Position numbers and translations under genes: made by a program
Assembly: GCA_030549175.1 (NCBI GenBank)
Contig: JAUKUA010000002.1
Span: 6,572,001 to 6,636,000 of the forward strand
Length of the DNA stretch: 64,000 nt
Reading direction: 5' to 3'
Source of the DNA: Lasiosphaeris hirsuta
Lineage: Eukaryota > Ascomycota > Sordariomycetes > Sordariales > Lasiosphaeriaceae
Shown: positions 20,761 to 32,060 of the stretch, piece after piece
Layout: each line of letters opens with the position of its first letter
Position numbering within the stretch: the first letter of the stretch is position 1
Notes under the pieces: generated by a model
The model's database searches: none
Seen by the model: only the letters and a program-made list of their open reading frames with translations
What the model was told of the DNA's origin: nothing

Positions 20761-22789
20761 AACTTAAGTTTAGCCGGCTTACCATACCCCACTTCGCGAG
20801 GGGAGGGCTTTTAGCTCTATGTGAATGAATATATTAAAAACCCCCCTTTTGTTAGAAGAGAACACACTGGATGCCTTCCAGGGCATCATCAGCACGCTCA
20901 GAGGCGTAAACCCGTTCATTCAAACCCCCTTCGGGATCCCGCTTCGCACCGGGAGACCTTTGAGTGCCTTTCTGAATGAATTGGCATGGACCTTTCTCTA
21001 TGACGATTGGTATCTGGTTAGCGCTAATTATGTTTGGAAAGAAATATCCCGCTTCGCCAACGAAAATTTCCAAGGTGGTCCTAGGTGGATTGGAAAGCCG
21101 CGCACGGCTGGCCCAAGGATCGTGGTTTCTTCAAGAACGCGGAGGGGGATATCTGCTCCCTTACATTGGATAATCTGTGAGTGCTTTCTTTATGACTCAT
21201 GGAAAGTTTTTGTCGCTTGGCGCGTACATGCGTACTGATGAGCAAAGTAACCTGACAAGGAATGGCGGAGCCAAGCAGGTTGGTTGGCCACGTTACCCAA
21301 ACCTCAGACAACCTCGTCAGGGATACAATCCAGAGCACTTACTGGTGACTTGCTGGTTGTGAGGCTGGACCATAGGGCGGCCCTGCAACTGCTGCCCAGT
21401 GACTTCGTAGCGCTGGTCTGCCACTTGATTGGCTCGAGAATCTTGGCAATCAGCCAAACGAATACCGCTTAGATTGTCGCGGCAAAAGGAGCAGGGATAT
21501 GAGTGTCTTGTAGGTGGAGAGTGACGTTGACGGCGGCTGCGCGCCTTCGTTCCGCCGAGGTACAACAAGAGAATCGATACAATAGGCAAGCAAGCAGCCA
21601 AGCGGCCAGGCAGGCAGCGGGGGCAAACTGCCAAGGCTTGGCAAAGAGAGATGGAAGAAAAAAATGACGGCGGCTGTAGCCATTCCCGTTACAATGAAGA
21701 TGCGACACAGGTGTTGATGATGGCAGCCGGGAGGTTGCACCATATCGCCTTGACCCAAAGAAACAGATGCGCATCAATAGAGGGGCTGCCTAGTTTCTAG
21801 GGTGAAGCTTAGAGGAAAGAGAGAAGCATTATTACCGCCCATGGCTACTATCGCCTACATCAGGCTTCAACATCATGACGCGTCGTCGGCGTGATTTAGA
21901 ACCAAAACCGCTGTAGCGTGTGCATAGTGGCTTAATGGCCAGCGAATTTATTACCCCCTGATAACGGTGCCAAGTGTCGCAGAGATATAGTAAGCTATTA
22001 AATTTAAGTTCAGAAAGATACTCTTCTTTTTTAGAGGTTGTGACCGGGAATGTGTTCAAGTGTCGGGCTTCTCCACACTCGGAGACGCCGACAGTCCAGC
22101 TATTGCGTGGCAATGGCCACGGGTAAATTCTCGGGATAGCCAGATTCAAAAGCACTGCGACGGCGCAGCTACTGTGAGAGCCGCTTCCTATAACTCACGG
22201 CAATAGAGGATTATAACTCAAATTCGTTGGTCTCTGGTTAGAGCCACTACCGGAATGGAGCGCTGCTGTGCCCTACAGGTTATTACTGGCCCAAGAAAGC
22301 GGCTCAGCAAGCTTTAGCTGGGACTTGATCCTTGTAGATGAAAGGGTTTCAGCGTCTGCACTAAAGAGAGAATCTTTAGATGGTGACCAATATAGGTTGT
22401 TGAAATTGTAGGGCAGATCCTACCCAGGAAGGTCGAGGCAGGTCTGGTCTATCTGGTTGAAACTAGGCAACGTAAGGTGGTTTCAAACCCTTCCATGCGC
22501 TACGAGCTTCGCAGTCTAGCCGGAAAGGCAACGTTCATGGAGAGACGGGGTTCTTATCTATAGAGGCATTCCTTCAAATCCTGCTCAATTTAAAACATTC
22601 TGTTCCTGCAGACAGTATTTTGAAAAATTGCAATTTTCATTAATTAGGCGGTCCTGCCGTCGCCGGCGCTATGCCGAGTAAGTTTTACCCCACCGATACG
22701 CTCGGTGTTTCTGTCCTTGGTCAAAATATTTCTCATGGAGGTTGCAAAATGCAAGCTGCAGGCTCGTAGACATGTAAACAGGTTCTGAG
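20761..22789. other. Intergenic/relic DNA, no supported gene
   Basis: About 2 kb. A 137-codon plus frame at 20825-21238 has no recognisable motif and abuts the truncated Tc1 element; it could be an exon remnant. CT-rich and GC-skewed short frames at 21.3-21.8 kb look non-coding. Confidence 0.35.
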
Positions 22790-22796
22790 TATAAAG
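22790..22796 (+). promoter_or_regulatory. TATA box of the secreted Cys-rich gene
   Basis: TATAAAG lies 138 bp upstream of the ATG at 22934, followed by a CT/CA-rich leader typical of well-expressed fungal genes. Confidence 0.55.
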
Positions 22797-22933
22797 ACTC
22801 GCACATCTACCACCACTCTCGACAGCTTTCTTCTCATCACTTCATCGGCCTTCAACTTCAAAGAACAAAGTTTACCATTGCTCTATTCATTCCCTCTCCA
22901 GCTCCTACATCGACAACTCTTTATCTATCCAAC

Positions 22934-23227
22934 ATGAAGCTCACTGCCATCTTCGTTGCAACCCTGCTTTCGGCAGTGGTTTCGGCGAGTCCTATCGCAC
23001 CGGTTGATAAGCGCGATCGCTGCCCTAACCCTTTCTCCTCATGCGAGTACGATTCGCCGGATGGATGTATCTTCGGATATAGCGCCTGTATGGAAAAGTT
23101 TGGCTGTGGCAATCGTCCTACTGGGCTTGATTGTGCCGGAACCGCGCTTGGTACGTCGTGCCTAATTATTTCCCTCTCACTCCTACTAATCAAGCTGCTC
23201 TTAGGATGCGCTGTTGCATGCCCCTAA
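22934..23227 (+). CDS. Small secreted 8-cysteine protein, candidate effector
   Basis: Two exons, 22934-23150 and 23205-23227, with a 54-bp intron (GTACGT donor, CTAAT branch, TTAG acceptor). The spliced product is 79 aa. Residues 1-19 form a clear signal peptide (MKLTAIFVATLLSAVVSAS), followed by a short pro-segment ending in the Kex2-type site KR (26-27). The mature part of about 52 residues has eight cysteines (30, 37, 45, 52, 58, 67, 74, 78), allowing four disulphides. Size, secretion and Cys content fit fungal effectors or small antimicrobial-type proteins; no family is recognised. The intron is a multiple of three with no stop, so retention would give a 97-aa form with a hydrophobic insert before the last two cysteines. 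Confidence 0.75.
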   Translation: MKLTAIFVATLLSAVVSASPIAPVDKRDRCPNPFSSCEYDSPDGCIFGYSACMEKFGCGNRPTGLDCAGTALGTSCLIISLSLLLIKLLLGCAVACP

Positions 23228-24833
23228 ACGTGAGAAGCACTACGAGGCTCCTCTCAGCCTCGTTTGGCGGCCAGGACAACTCTAGAATGTCCTATAAGCC
23301 TCATAATACGTCAAAAGGCATAAAGATCAACCGAGAGACGTAGTATAGCCTAGAAAATGATTTGCGGTATTGTTGCATGTTCGGCAGTTCATATCATGGG
23401 TCTGCTAGCGTTCAGGGTCTGATATTAGCTTACCGAAAAGACAAGAAAAGCCCAGCATTACCCTCCATATCGTCTCTGCATCTAAGCCGTGGTTTGTATG
23501 ATCCAAGTGTTCAAAGCTCGAGCACCGCTTGCGAGATTGCTGAGCCTGATGACGTCCAAATCCTGCTTCCCTCCTCGCGTTTCATCTCAGCCAGGCCAGC
23601 TACGTAGCAAGTAGAGCATGTCGCTCTTTGAAATTATCTATAGTAAATAGCTGTAAATAGCTTTGTGGAATTCGCCACACACCAATGAAATCTAACCAAC
23701 AGTAAATTGTGACGACGTGCAGACCGTCAGTAACGTCGGCGCGGCCTAACCTTATTTATCCTGCACCACGAGCACCTTGTTCAACACAGTGTGTAACAAG
23801 TTAGAAGCACTGAGTTACGGTAGCTAGCAAGGAGTTGTTTAGCTACAAGTTGCCTCATCGATAGTTAGTACTGATACCATCATGTACCCTCGACAGAGCG
23901 AGAGGAATAGCATAAATGAGCAATGTATGACTAGCGTGAGGAACCCAGGATCCTCCCGCTCCATTGAAGGTGTGATGATGGTATCTATACTACCTGTTGA
24001 CGGGGTAACTTGTAACTGCTTGTGTCAGAAACACTGCACTCTGAATGTGATGGATTTGAAGGGGTTTCAATTGCTCGATTGTGTTGCATGTGTGTTCTGT
24101 GGCTCTCTGGCAAAGCCAGAGAGTCTCTATTATAGTACTGGATGGTGGCAAAGTTGGTGGCAAACCGTGACCTTGGCTAGCTGAACTGACTACGGTCAGT
24201 TTAGCTCCTATAAGTTTTGTTCAGCTCGGATGGCCACACCTTTCTTTCTAACACTTAGGCGTCCTGCCTTGCAACTTGTGACTTCTCGAGCACAGGTTGT
24301 AACATTGGCGGAAAAAATTAGCTATCATACCTCGCGGTTTCCTATAGCCTGTCTTGTAGGGCGTCACGACTAGGGTCGTGGCAGCGTGTAGTAATTTTAG
24401 ACTATACTAGCTAAACTAGCGGAGCCAGTTCAGCTCCCATGAGCTCTTTTTCAACCTGCAAAACTTTGCTAAGGACCCTCCTATCTAATAGCAATTACCG
24501 TTCTGATAAAAAACCGTTGATATAAAAGGTCTCAAAAACCATGTCACCTGACTGACATGCAGCGTTTCTCTTGATCATGGTTTGACGCTTAGAGTACACT
24601 GTCACGTGAGTAGCTAATAAAGCGTTGCCCAACCCCCAAGTTTGCCCAAGTGGGGTGAAAAGGTATTCTTTTGACGTCGCATTCATTCAGGATTGTCGAA
24701 AAAAGATGTCCAACTTGTTCTATCAGAATTGACAAGATACTTTGAGTTCAGCACGGCGTTCCTATTCGGACTAGCGTACACCGCAAAGCTGGACGAGCAT
24801 TCGACATTGGTCTGTCGACCTTTGGAACGCGCC
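23228..24833. other. Intergenic, repeat-like, no gene
   Basis: About 1.6 kb. At 24,107-24,128 a perfect 9-bp stem (CTCTCTGGC / GCCAGAGAG) with a 3-base loop is visible. GTTAGTACTGATACC and TTGTAACATTGGCGG words near 23,865 and 24,297 resemble retrotransposon junctions, but no element could be bounded. Confidence 0.35.
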
Positions 24834-25700
24834 ATGGATCCCCTCAGCGTCCTAACAATCACCGCCGTTGTGGTTCAGTTCGCGGATATCGGTATGCGCA
24901 TGCTCATCAAAGGCTGGGGGAAAGGGAAACAAGCCCGTAATGTTGTTTGAGGCGCAGAATTCGCCAGCTCGTTTCAGCAAATGTCGTCGCTGAATGCCTC
25001 GCTCCATGCGGCCTTGGATGGTCTACCTGAAGGGAGTGCTCGGGTCAGGTTGCAAGGTACGTGCGACGCGTGCAACGAAGTCTATGATGAGTTCTAGCGA
25101 GTAATGTCTGCTGGGTCGGTCCTGGCATCGGCGGGAATTGGAGCGATGAACGAGAAAGAGTTGGGGTTGACGCACAGGAATTTAGTCGATATCAAGGCCG
25201 ACGTGATGGAGACTGTCCTGTTTCGTCTTTGGTATGGCTCTATCGTGGTGAAGCCTAGTCTTTCTTTGTCTTTGATGCTCACCGTTGAGTTTCACTGAGT
25301 GAAGGGATGAAGCTAAGAAAGCCTGGGGGCGAGATCTGAGCTTTTGGGCTCAGCTCAACGATGCCGCTGCCATCCTTAGGCGAATTGACAAGAGAACGGA
25401 GCAGCGGCAAGTAGGCCAGGCGCTCTCTTCGTCTACGTTCGACTTCGGGATGTCCGATGCCGAGGCACCCGAATTACTGTGCCAGCTACAAATCCGCAGC
25501 GAGCTGCCTGGGAATTACAGACATTCAGACCCTGGAAAAAGTCTGCCGCTCTGCAGATGCTGGCGCAGGCAGGTAACAGCGTCTCGCTTTCAAAAGTGGT
25601 CCAGGAGATCCGATCTTCGCTAGGACACAGCAGCCGATGTAGACTGGACCCGCTGCGGAGCGAAATTGTCAAAAGAAATCCCCCTCAGGCACAGATTCGT
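24834..25700 (+). pseudogene. Broken STAND/NLR N-terminal domain
   Basis: From the ATG at 24834 the frame reads MDPLSVLTITAVVVQFADIG, the typical start of the N-terminal helical domain of fungal STAND (NACHT/NB-ARC-ankyrin) proteins. It hits an in-frame TGA (24948-24950) and TAG (25095-25097) but otherwise continues coherently (FQQMSSLNASLHAALDGL, GAMNEKELGLTHRNL). A later block (FWAQLNDAAAILRRIDKRTE, about 25,340) lies in another frame after a probable intron. No nucleotide-binding domain follows. The TGA fits a CGA-to-TGA change. It is a dead remnant of an immune-receptor-type gene. Confidence 0.6.
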
Positions 25701-25967
25701 ATTGCTTTGAAGTGAAGGTCTGAGTTGTTTCGACCACATATTTCATGCCACTGATTGTCTACGCTGCTATCAATTGTAATTTTGAGACGGCCATCTCGAT
25801 CGGTAGGAGGGGAGGTTCTGGCTGTGTTGTGTCTTTCACTAGTGCAAATGATGCTGATTATGTCCAGGGGGATAGCGAACAACGAGTATAGATATTTGTA
25901 CCTTGGTGTAAGACGTAATGAAGGAAACAAGATGGATAAAGAATATTTGCAACTACCTGAGCCGGCC

Positions 25968-27048
25968 CTATTTGCGTTGTCTAGTTATTTTGTCTTGAGC
26001 TCGCGTTCTTGTCGGCCTGGCCTGGTTTTCTGCTTTGGAGGTAATTATTTGCTGCAACCACCAAGGAAGATATTGCTTATGCTTGGATACTGGCGAGTCC
26101 CTGCGTGGCTGCTTATCCCCGGATGAATGCCTAACCTCGTGTGATACCTCATATGAATACCCATACGCTATATCCTCCCTACATGTTTCGGCCTGACTTT
26201 CCAGCTGCAGCCGGCGCCGCTGCTCTACAAGACCCGCAAGCTGTTGCTCCTTTTGCTGTCTCAGTAGGCGCTGTTCCTCATGCACACACCGGTAGGCGCT
26301 GGTCTGTTCGACAAGCTTGCCGTTGATCATCTCGTCAAACACCTGGAGGGAACGTTCTCGGTCCGACTTCCTGAGCTTGTTGAACTCATTGAAAAAGTGA
26401 TCGAGAACGTCGCCGGCTGAGTCTTGGTCGTCTCGGAGATGGCGGACGACGCCGCCATTCCCCGCAAACATGTCATTCCAGAATTCCCTCTCGAGCTCCT
26501 TGTGTCGCTGATTCGCAGCTCGCCCCCCGTGGGGCGTAAAGTTGGCATCCTCCCACATGGTCGTAGCGAAGACGATCCTGTTGTAGTTCACCTTTCCGCA
26601 AAACTGCTGCAGCATCTTCAACATCCTCAGGGCCGTGCCGGCGAGCCTCGGATTTGTAATGTTGTGCAGATATATGATCCCATGAATTGGGTGATTCTTC
26701 TTTTGCAGCTCGTAGAGCGGCGTGATAATGCTCTGTAGAACGTCTGTATCAGAACGGACCGTGTCATTGAAGCCTGGCGTATCGGCGAGAAGCACCCTTT
26801 GGTTGGGGGTTTTGGGGGCGCATGCCTCATAAACAGCGAGATCGGCCGTCTCTAAGATGGGGTGGGCAAAGAAAAAGCTTCTGGTCAGTCGGGTCACTCT
26901 CGGGTGGTACCTTGAGCACGGTGGGGGGGGAGGGGGGGTTGGGGGTTGCTGACTTACTCGACTCGAGACCGTGGCCGATTTGAACTTGGTTTTCCAAGGT
27001 TTTCAGGTGCGATACGAAGGTGCTCTTCCCGGCCCCCGTCATGCCCAT
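25968..27048 (-). CDS. AIG1/IMAP-like GTPase, damaged or mis-started 5' end
   Basis: Two exons on the minus strand, 27048-26958 and 26851-25968, with a 106-bp intron (GTAAGT donor, CTGAC branch, CTTAG acceptor). The product of about 324 aa is a P-loop GTPase: G1 GMTGAGKS at the very start, G3 DTPGFND, a TTMWED motif in the NKxD position, then a Gln/Arg-rich helix (EEQRLLRQQKEQQ). It is a paralogue of the intact gene at 27919-29427 and divergent from it. The ATG at 27048 starts inside the P-loop and would lose the first strand. Upstream, in the same frame, ESPGVVLLMGMTG is preceded by a TAG (27093-27091) just seven codons after another ATG (27114). So the gene is probably inactivated, or has an unseen first exon. 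Confidence 0.6.
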
Positions 27049-27162
27049 CAGCAGAACAACCCCGGGGCTTTCCCTAAGGAGCGTCTTAGCCTACTTGGCC
27101 AGCTGCGTTGCCATACAATGAGAGATACGAACATGTTCTAGGTCAAGCGGAGAGAGATGCGA

Positions 27163-27228
27163 GAAAAGCCTCGTGGTGGACGTAGAAAAGCTTCGTGGTG
27201 GACGCAGAAAAGCTTCGTGGTGGACGCA
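27163..27228. repeat. 22-bp tandem repeat, three copies
   Basis: The unit GAAAAGCTTCGTGGTGGACG plus two bases occurs three times in a row, the first copy with two changes. It lies in the gap between the two divergent GTPase genes. Confidence 0.8.
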
Positions 27229-27918
27229 AGTAGAGTGTCGTGGTAAATGGCGCCTGCTGCGGCGGGCGGTGACTTGGGTAATCGACTCGACCCCCTTGTC
27301 ACAGTATCATGGGCAAATACAGGACGATGTGTAGGTTTTTGGACTTGTCCCTCAAGGGGACCGCTTCAACGGCTTTGCACGGGTTTGCCGCCCGTTTCCG
27401 CCAAACCCCGGACTTTTCACATGCTCTGCAGCGAGGGCGTCGCAGAAGCAGCCTGATGGTTGGGTAGAAATCTCGCGGCGCCCAAGGCAGCCAGCGGCGA
27501 ACCACTAGCCGGCCCGCACGTCTGCCACGCCATCAGAAAGCCTCAAAAATGCCAATTACTGAAACAACGTGTCATTTTGTTGTTCATGCTGGGACTGACA
27601 ACACGAAGGGCGACGAAGCGAACCGAAGCACGAGAAGGCAACAGCCCTACCACCTTGTGAGGCTAACCCCAGGAAATGCCCAACTGTGCACTGTTTCGCT
27701 GTAATTGCGATGGCCAATTAGTCTGTCAGTTAGCCCCATCCAAGCAAGACACATGGAAAAAAAAGTGAGGCGAGAGTAGTCTGATTCTTACCGTGGTTCG
27801 CCTGCCTACCTGAGAGTTGCCCAAATAAAACAAGCGCTTCTAGCAAGCTGCCAGCCCCTCACTCTTCCTCTTCATTGCACTTCGTTGTGGATTTTTGGAC
27901 ACACATCAATCGTCCACA
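27229..27918. other. Intergenic upstream of the CaaX GTPase
   Basis: Nearly 700 bp with no gene. The last 100 bp are CT-rich (CACTCTTCCTCTTCATTGC), as is usual for a fungal 5' leader. Confidence 0.4.
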
Positions 27919-29427
27919 ATGGCTGAGAACGCATTGACTAGACGCTCAACTTTTCAGAGGCTCCGTTCCCAGATCAGCCCAAAACCTAGACCTCTCAAGG
28001 AAGGACCCGATGACAGTCCGCCCCCGGTCTCGCTGCCCAGTATCAGGTGCGTCGACCTCTCTCTCAAACGTTGCGGGCTACGCCAAGCACCGGCCCTGCG
28101 CTAACAAATATCGACGGCCTAGACCAGATGACATTGTGATTGCGGTCATGGGCGTCACTGGGGTAGGAAAGAGCAAGTTCATCTCCCACCTCTCCAAGAC
28201 GGCAGAGGTTGGTGACGGCGTCAAGTCATGTAAGGCAACCCCCCGTTCTCCTCGCCCCATCCCCGTTCAAAGCGGCCCGCAAAAAGCTGCAGCCCACTAA
28301 CAAGATCAAACTTAGGCACCACTGCCATTAGCATCCATGCCGCCTTCCTCGAGGGCCGCAACATCTATCTGATCGACACGCCTGGGTTCGACGACACGAC
28401 TCGCACCGACACGGAAATACTCGGCGAGATCGCTGCCTGGCTCAAGAAATCCTACGACGACAAGGTTCAGCTGGCGGGGATCGTGTATCTGCACCACATC
28501 TCGGACAACCGCGTCGGCGGCTCGGGCGTCACAAACATCCGCCTCTTCAAGGAGCTGTGCGGGGAGCAGGCCCTGTCGTGCGTCGTGCTCGCCACGACCA
28601 TGTGGGACCTGATGCCCCGCGACAAAGCCGAGCGGCGGGAGCAGGAGCTCATATGCAAGGAGCAGTTCTGGGGAGGACTACTGCAGCACGGCTGCCGGGC
28701 GATGCGCCAGGACGACGGATCGGTTTCCGCGACGAGAATCATACGGCACATCCTGGCCCAGAAGTCGCCCCGGTCGTTCCAAATCCAGGACGAGATGGCC
28801 AACGGCACACCCCTCATCGAGACGAGGGTCGGCATGGTGCTGGAAGAGAAGATCGATGCGCAGGCCCGCCAGATCAACGAGCAGATCAAGAAGCTGGAGG
28901 AGGAAATCGCCCGCCTCAAGACCGAGAAGGAGGAACGGGACAAACGAGAAGAAGAGGAGAGACAGAGGCGGGCAGAGGAAGAAGCCAAGAGGCTTGAGAA
29001 GGAGGCCCAAAATGAAAAGAAGAAGCAGGAGCGCGAGGCCCAAATAGAAAAAGAGAAGCTCGAGAAGGAGGCTCAGAAAGAAAAGGAGAAATTCGAGAGG
29101 GAGGCTCAGAAGGAAGAGGAGAAGCTCGAGAGGGAGGCTCAGAAAGAAAAGGAGAAGCTCAAGAGGGAGGCTCAGAAAGAAAAGGAGAAACTTGAGAGGG
29201 AGGCTCAGAAAGAAAAAGAGAGGCAGGAGTGGGAGGCCCAAAAAGAAAGAGAGAGGCAAGAGTGGGAGGCCGAGGAAAGTAGGGAAAGGGAGCGAAGGGA
29301 TACAGAGATGGAGGATAGGCTGAAGAAGCTCGAGGAGAAGTTTGCATCAGCGAAGGAGCAGAACGAGCGCAATGAGAAGGAGAGAGAGGAACTCAAGAAG
29401 CCGCGGTGGCATTGCGCCGTCATGTAG
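27919..29427 (+). CDS. AIG1-like GTPase with 11-residue-repeat coiled coil and CaaX box
   Basis: Three exons: 27919-28046, 28123-28229 and 28316-29427, with introns of 76 and 86 bp whose signals (GTGCGT...CTAAC...TAG; GTAAGG...CTAAC...TTAG) restore one frame of 448 aa. Seen: P-loop GVTGVGKS (53-60), SCTTA switch I, DTPGFDDT from residue 99, ATTMWD in the NKxD place. From about 260 to 440 the protein is a charged helix, with REAQKEKEKLE-type 11-residue units at about 305-400. It ends WHCAVM, so the last four residues CAVM form a CaaX box (Met favours farnesylation). Family members (AIG1, IMAP/GIMAP) are membrane-associated immune GTPases. Here prenylation would anchor a long helical stalk bearing a GTPase head; that picture is inference. 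Confidence 0.8.
29020..29280 (+). repeat. 33-bp coding minisatellite (hendecad repeats)
   Basis: About eight imperfect 33-bp units (core GAGAGGGAGGCTCAGAAAGA) encode the 11-residue coiled-coil units of the GTPase. The last units drift to WEAQKERERQE. Confidence 0.8.
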
Positions 29428-30097
29428 AATAGAGAGGAGGGAGGGAATGAGCGCATCAGTAATTTAGAAAATTGGTCCACTCATTTGATATGCATGCTGC
29501 TGCTGCATGGCCAAGCCCCTCTTTGTCATCTGCTCTCATGGTCCTCATCGTGCTCTTCCTCAACCTTGGGATGCCCGAGCCACTTGGGCGTATATATAGA
29601 CTTCTTTTTCCTGGAACGGGTCCTTGCGGACCCGATCGCCGGGTCCATCATCACTGGGTCCCGTGCTCCATGGACCCGATCACCAGGTCCTACCCGACCG
29701 GGTCCTGCCTCATTGGCTGCTTCCTTCCTGGGGCTGCAGGAGGATCGGCTCCGTTCAGGCCGTGATACGTGATACGTGCGCCTACGAAGCGCTGAAGCTA
29801 TTCCGGGATTGGCCAAGCCCAGGAGCTTGGTCCACCTGGCAGATAGTAGTTGGATACCGCGTCCTCGAGTGTCGGCACGAACGGAATGGTTGGCGCCTGT
29901 CTCTCATTCGGCTGCATGGATGAAATTGTTACCTCATTGTAGTTAACATACGAAAAAGTAAGCGACGGATTATTTGACTGAAGTGGGCTACGCAAGATTA
30001 ACTGCTTTACTTGGTTTGGGCCGTCCCTTGGGGTACCGAGCCGGGGTCCCTCGCTATTACTGCCAACCAAAGACTTTGGAAGACAGATCATGACTGC
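29428..30097. other. Intergenic with clustered GGGTCC/GGACCC words
   Basis: Between about 29,618 and 29,706 GGGTCC or GGACCC occurs repeatedly in both orientations, able to form small hairpins such as GGGTCCTTGCGGACCC. No gene is supported. Confidence 0.4.
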
Positions 30098-30265
30098 TTC
30101 CAAAATGGGACTAATTCTGGGCCCATTCCGCTAGAGTTAAAGAGATTCAGCATGCTGTGGCGCAGCCTGCCGGAAATGGTAATTAGGGTAAGCAACCTAA
30201 GCAAATCCTAAGTAGAGACTGAGCCGAGCCTAAGCTAGGGTGAGCAATGTCAGGTGGATGAGGTA
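30098..30265 (+). repeat. Dispersed repeat, copy 1
   Basis: This stretch matches the reverse complement of 40360-40510 over most of its length (shared CAGCATGCTGTGGCG, AATTAGGGTAAGCAA, GACTGAGCCGA). A third, weaker copy lies near 48.9 kb. The copies are non-coding. Confidence 0.7.
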
Positions 30266-31503
30266 TGAAAAAAGAAAGTTCGTGTCGCATAACTGCAGTG
30301 GGTGTGGCACACGCCTTAGCCACAGCTGTGGCAAGGAGCCTAGCTCCTTGGCACAGCTCTCTCTTTTGTATATATTCGGCGCTCACGCGCCTTGCTCTCT
30401 TAGCTGGAGCAGACTCAATTCAATCTTCTTTTCTCTCCATTGCTCAGCTCCAGAAATGTCATAAAAGCACAGTCCGAGACGGGGCATTCCAGCAGCGCCA
30501 TCCTTGAACGAGTTAGCCACGACGATCTAGACTCCCGTCGAGAGATCTCGGGCGATATTGTCGACAGTCATTTTGCCGGTGGCAGCGTTGAAGTGCTGCA
30601 TAGTCCCCGGAAGGTTAGTTGGGGCTTGGAGTGCGACTGGAAGCGCAAGAGCGAGATGTACTATACTTACAATATTGAGCTAGGCTAGTTGCGGAGAACC
30701 GTTGCGAGTGATGTAATGGTGATCGATGCGGTCGACGACGAAGTGATAGTCCTGGGCTTTGGGACTAAATGCGAGGAGATAGTGGAGAGCGGCCATGATA
30801 TGTCCAAGGTGCTGGGGTTTGGGAACGTTGTCGATTGCCTGGGCAGCAATCAGGCTGCTCAAGCTCTCAGTGTAGACTACGGAACTGAGGGGAATCTGCG
30901 TGTGCCTGTCAGCGAGTGGTGCAACACAAACCCATCGCACTCCATGATATCCGGTGTCGCTGCGTACTGCGTGTGCTGCGTGGTCATCAAAGCGGAGATA
31001 AAGAAGAAACTAACCATCTTGGAGTGATTGACCTGCGGTGACATTTTGGAGCTCAAAGACTGAAATCCGGTGTAGTCATGGAACAAAGCTGGGAAAGTTA
31101 GAGATGTTGATCGAGCGTATTATCAGCAGCTGCACATGGTCCAAAAATGTGACCTGCGATTCACTTGCTTACCCACAGGCCGCAGCGTGCGTCTTCTAGC
31201 TTTGTGCCTCAAGTGGCAGCCACGGCACCAACTTGCTCTGCGCCTTGCCCAATAACTGGGGCATGGCCGAAACGCTAGAGGACTTTCGCAAGGCGTCCGC
31301 CAGTATTAACAATGATGTTACTACTATGGGGGGAAAGCTAGTCATTTACCCTGTTTTTGGCATTTGTGCACCCCGTCCCCACAATTTTTATTCTAATGTG
31401 CTTTATTACAGCCCACCCTCCTATGCCGGTTTCAGTTTGAGGTCAGACTTCCAATCACCCTAGCAGAGCTTCCTGATTTGGTCATTCCCAGTACGTTACT
31501 ATC
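30266..31503. other. Possible LTR fragment and unassigned DNA
   Basis: GCCACAGCTGTGGC (perfect palindrome, about 30,321) and AAGGAGC...GCTCCTT precede a TTTTGTATATATTCGG box and the pyrimidine-rich GACTCAATTCAATCTTCTTT, a combination common in Copia-type LTRs. No paired LTR or coding region was found. Frames at 30.7-31.1 kb are short and overlap. Confidence 0.35.
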
Positions 31504-31505
31504 TT

Positions 31506-31559
<54 letters not shown>

Positions 31560-31571
31560 TACACATACATA
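31504..31571. repeat. Microsatellite (TC)n(AC)n(ATAC)n
   Basis: A run of TC dinucleotides passes into AC dinucleotides and then ACAT units, about 68 bp in all. Confidence 0.95.
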
Positions 31572-31819
31572 AAAGAAACTCACAACCTCTGACTCTAGTT
31601 GGACAATACCCTTACGAATCACAGGTTACTAAACGACAGAGCAGAAGTATTGTCCCCACAACCGAACATAATCTACAAATGCACCCCCTTCCATTCAAAT
31701 GTCCAAAACATCTACAACACCAGTAATTTCTATTATACAAAATGCTTACTATATATCCTTGACCTCACAAACACTCTATGGGCTACATACGATCATTTCC
31801 TATGCCTAATTAACGACAG

Positions 31820-32060
31820 GTTATAGATCTTCCGAGGTAGCTACCCTCCTCCGCTTTAGAGGCCTATATGAAACTTCCTAGGCCTTAACAATCTTTCCTA
31901 TTCTTATAAACTTATCATTTCGATCCTTATGAGCCCTCTTACGAGTATGAGGCTTCATACCGTAAAACCCTTTTTTTAAGCATTCTATTTCAGCCTATAA
32001 AATAGCTCTTTCGGGTATTAAATTAATTTCATACCTTCTTAGCTTTTATAAGAAGGCGTT
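31820..32060 (-). mobile_element. Possible pogo/Fot1-type transposase relic
   Basis: The minus strand reads AEIECLKKGFYGMKPHTRKR then NDKFIRIGKIVKA with TAG stops, the same basic-plus-'NDKF...IVKA' pattern as the relic at 19.2 kb. Strong AT bias fits RIP. Confidence 0.35.

Noticed and set aside
27163..27228. CRISPR-like array
   Set aside because: Units are directly adjacent with no spacers, only three copies, in a eukaryotic genome.
28678..29259. Leu/Phe-rich 193-codon frame antisense to the GTPase stalk
   Set aside because: It is the complement of the Glu/Lys repeat array; apparent membrane segments are an artefact of reading GAG/AAG on the other strand.
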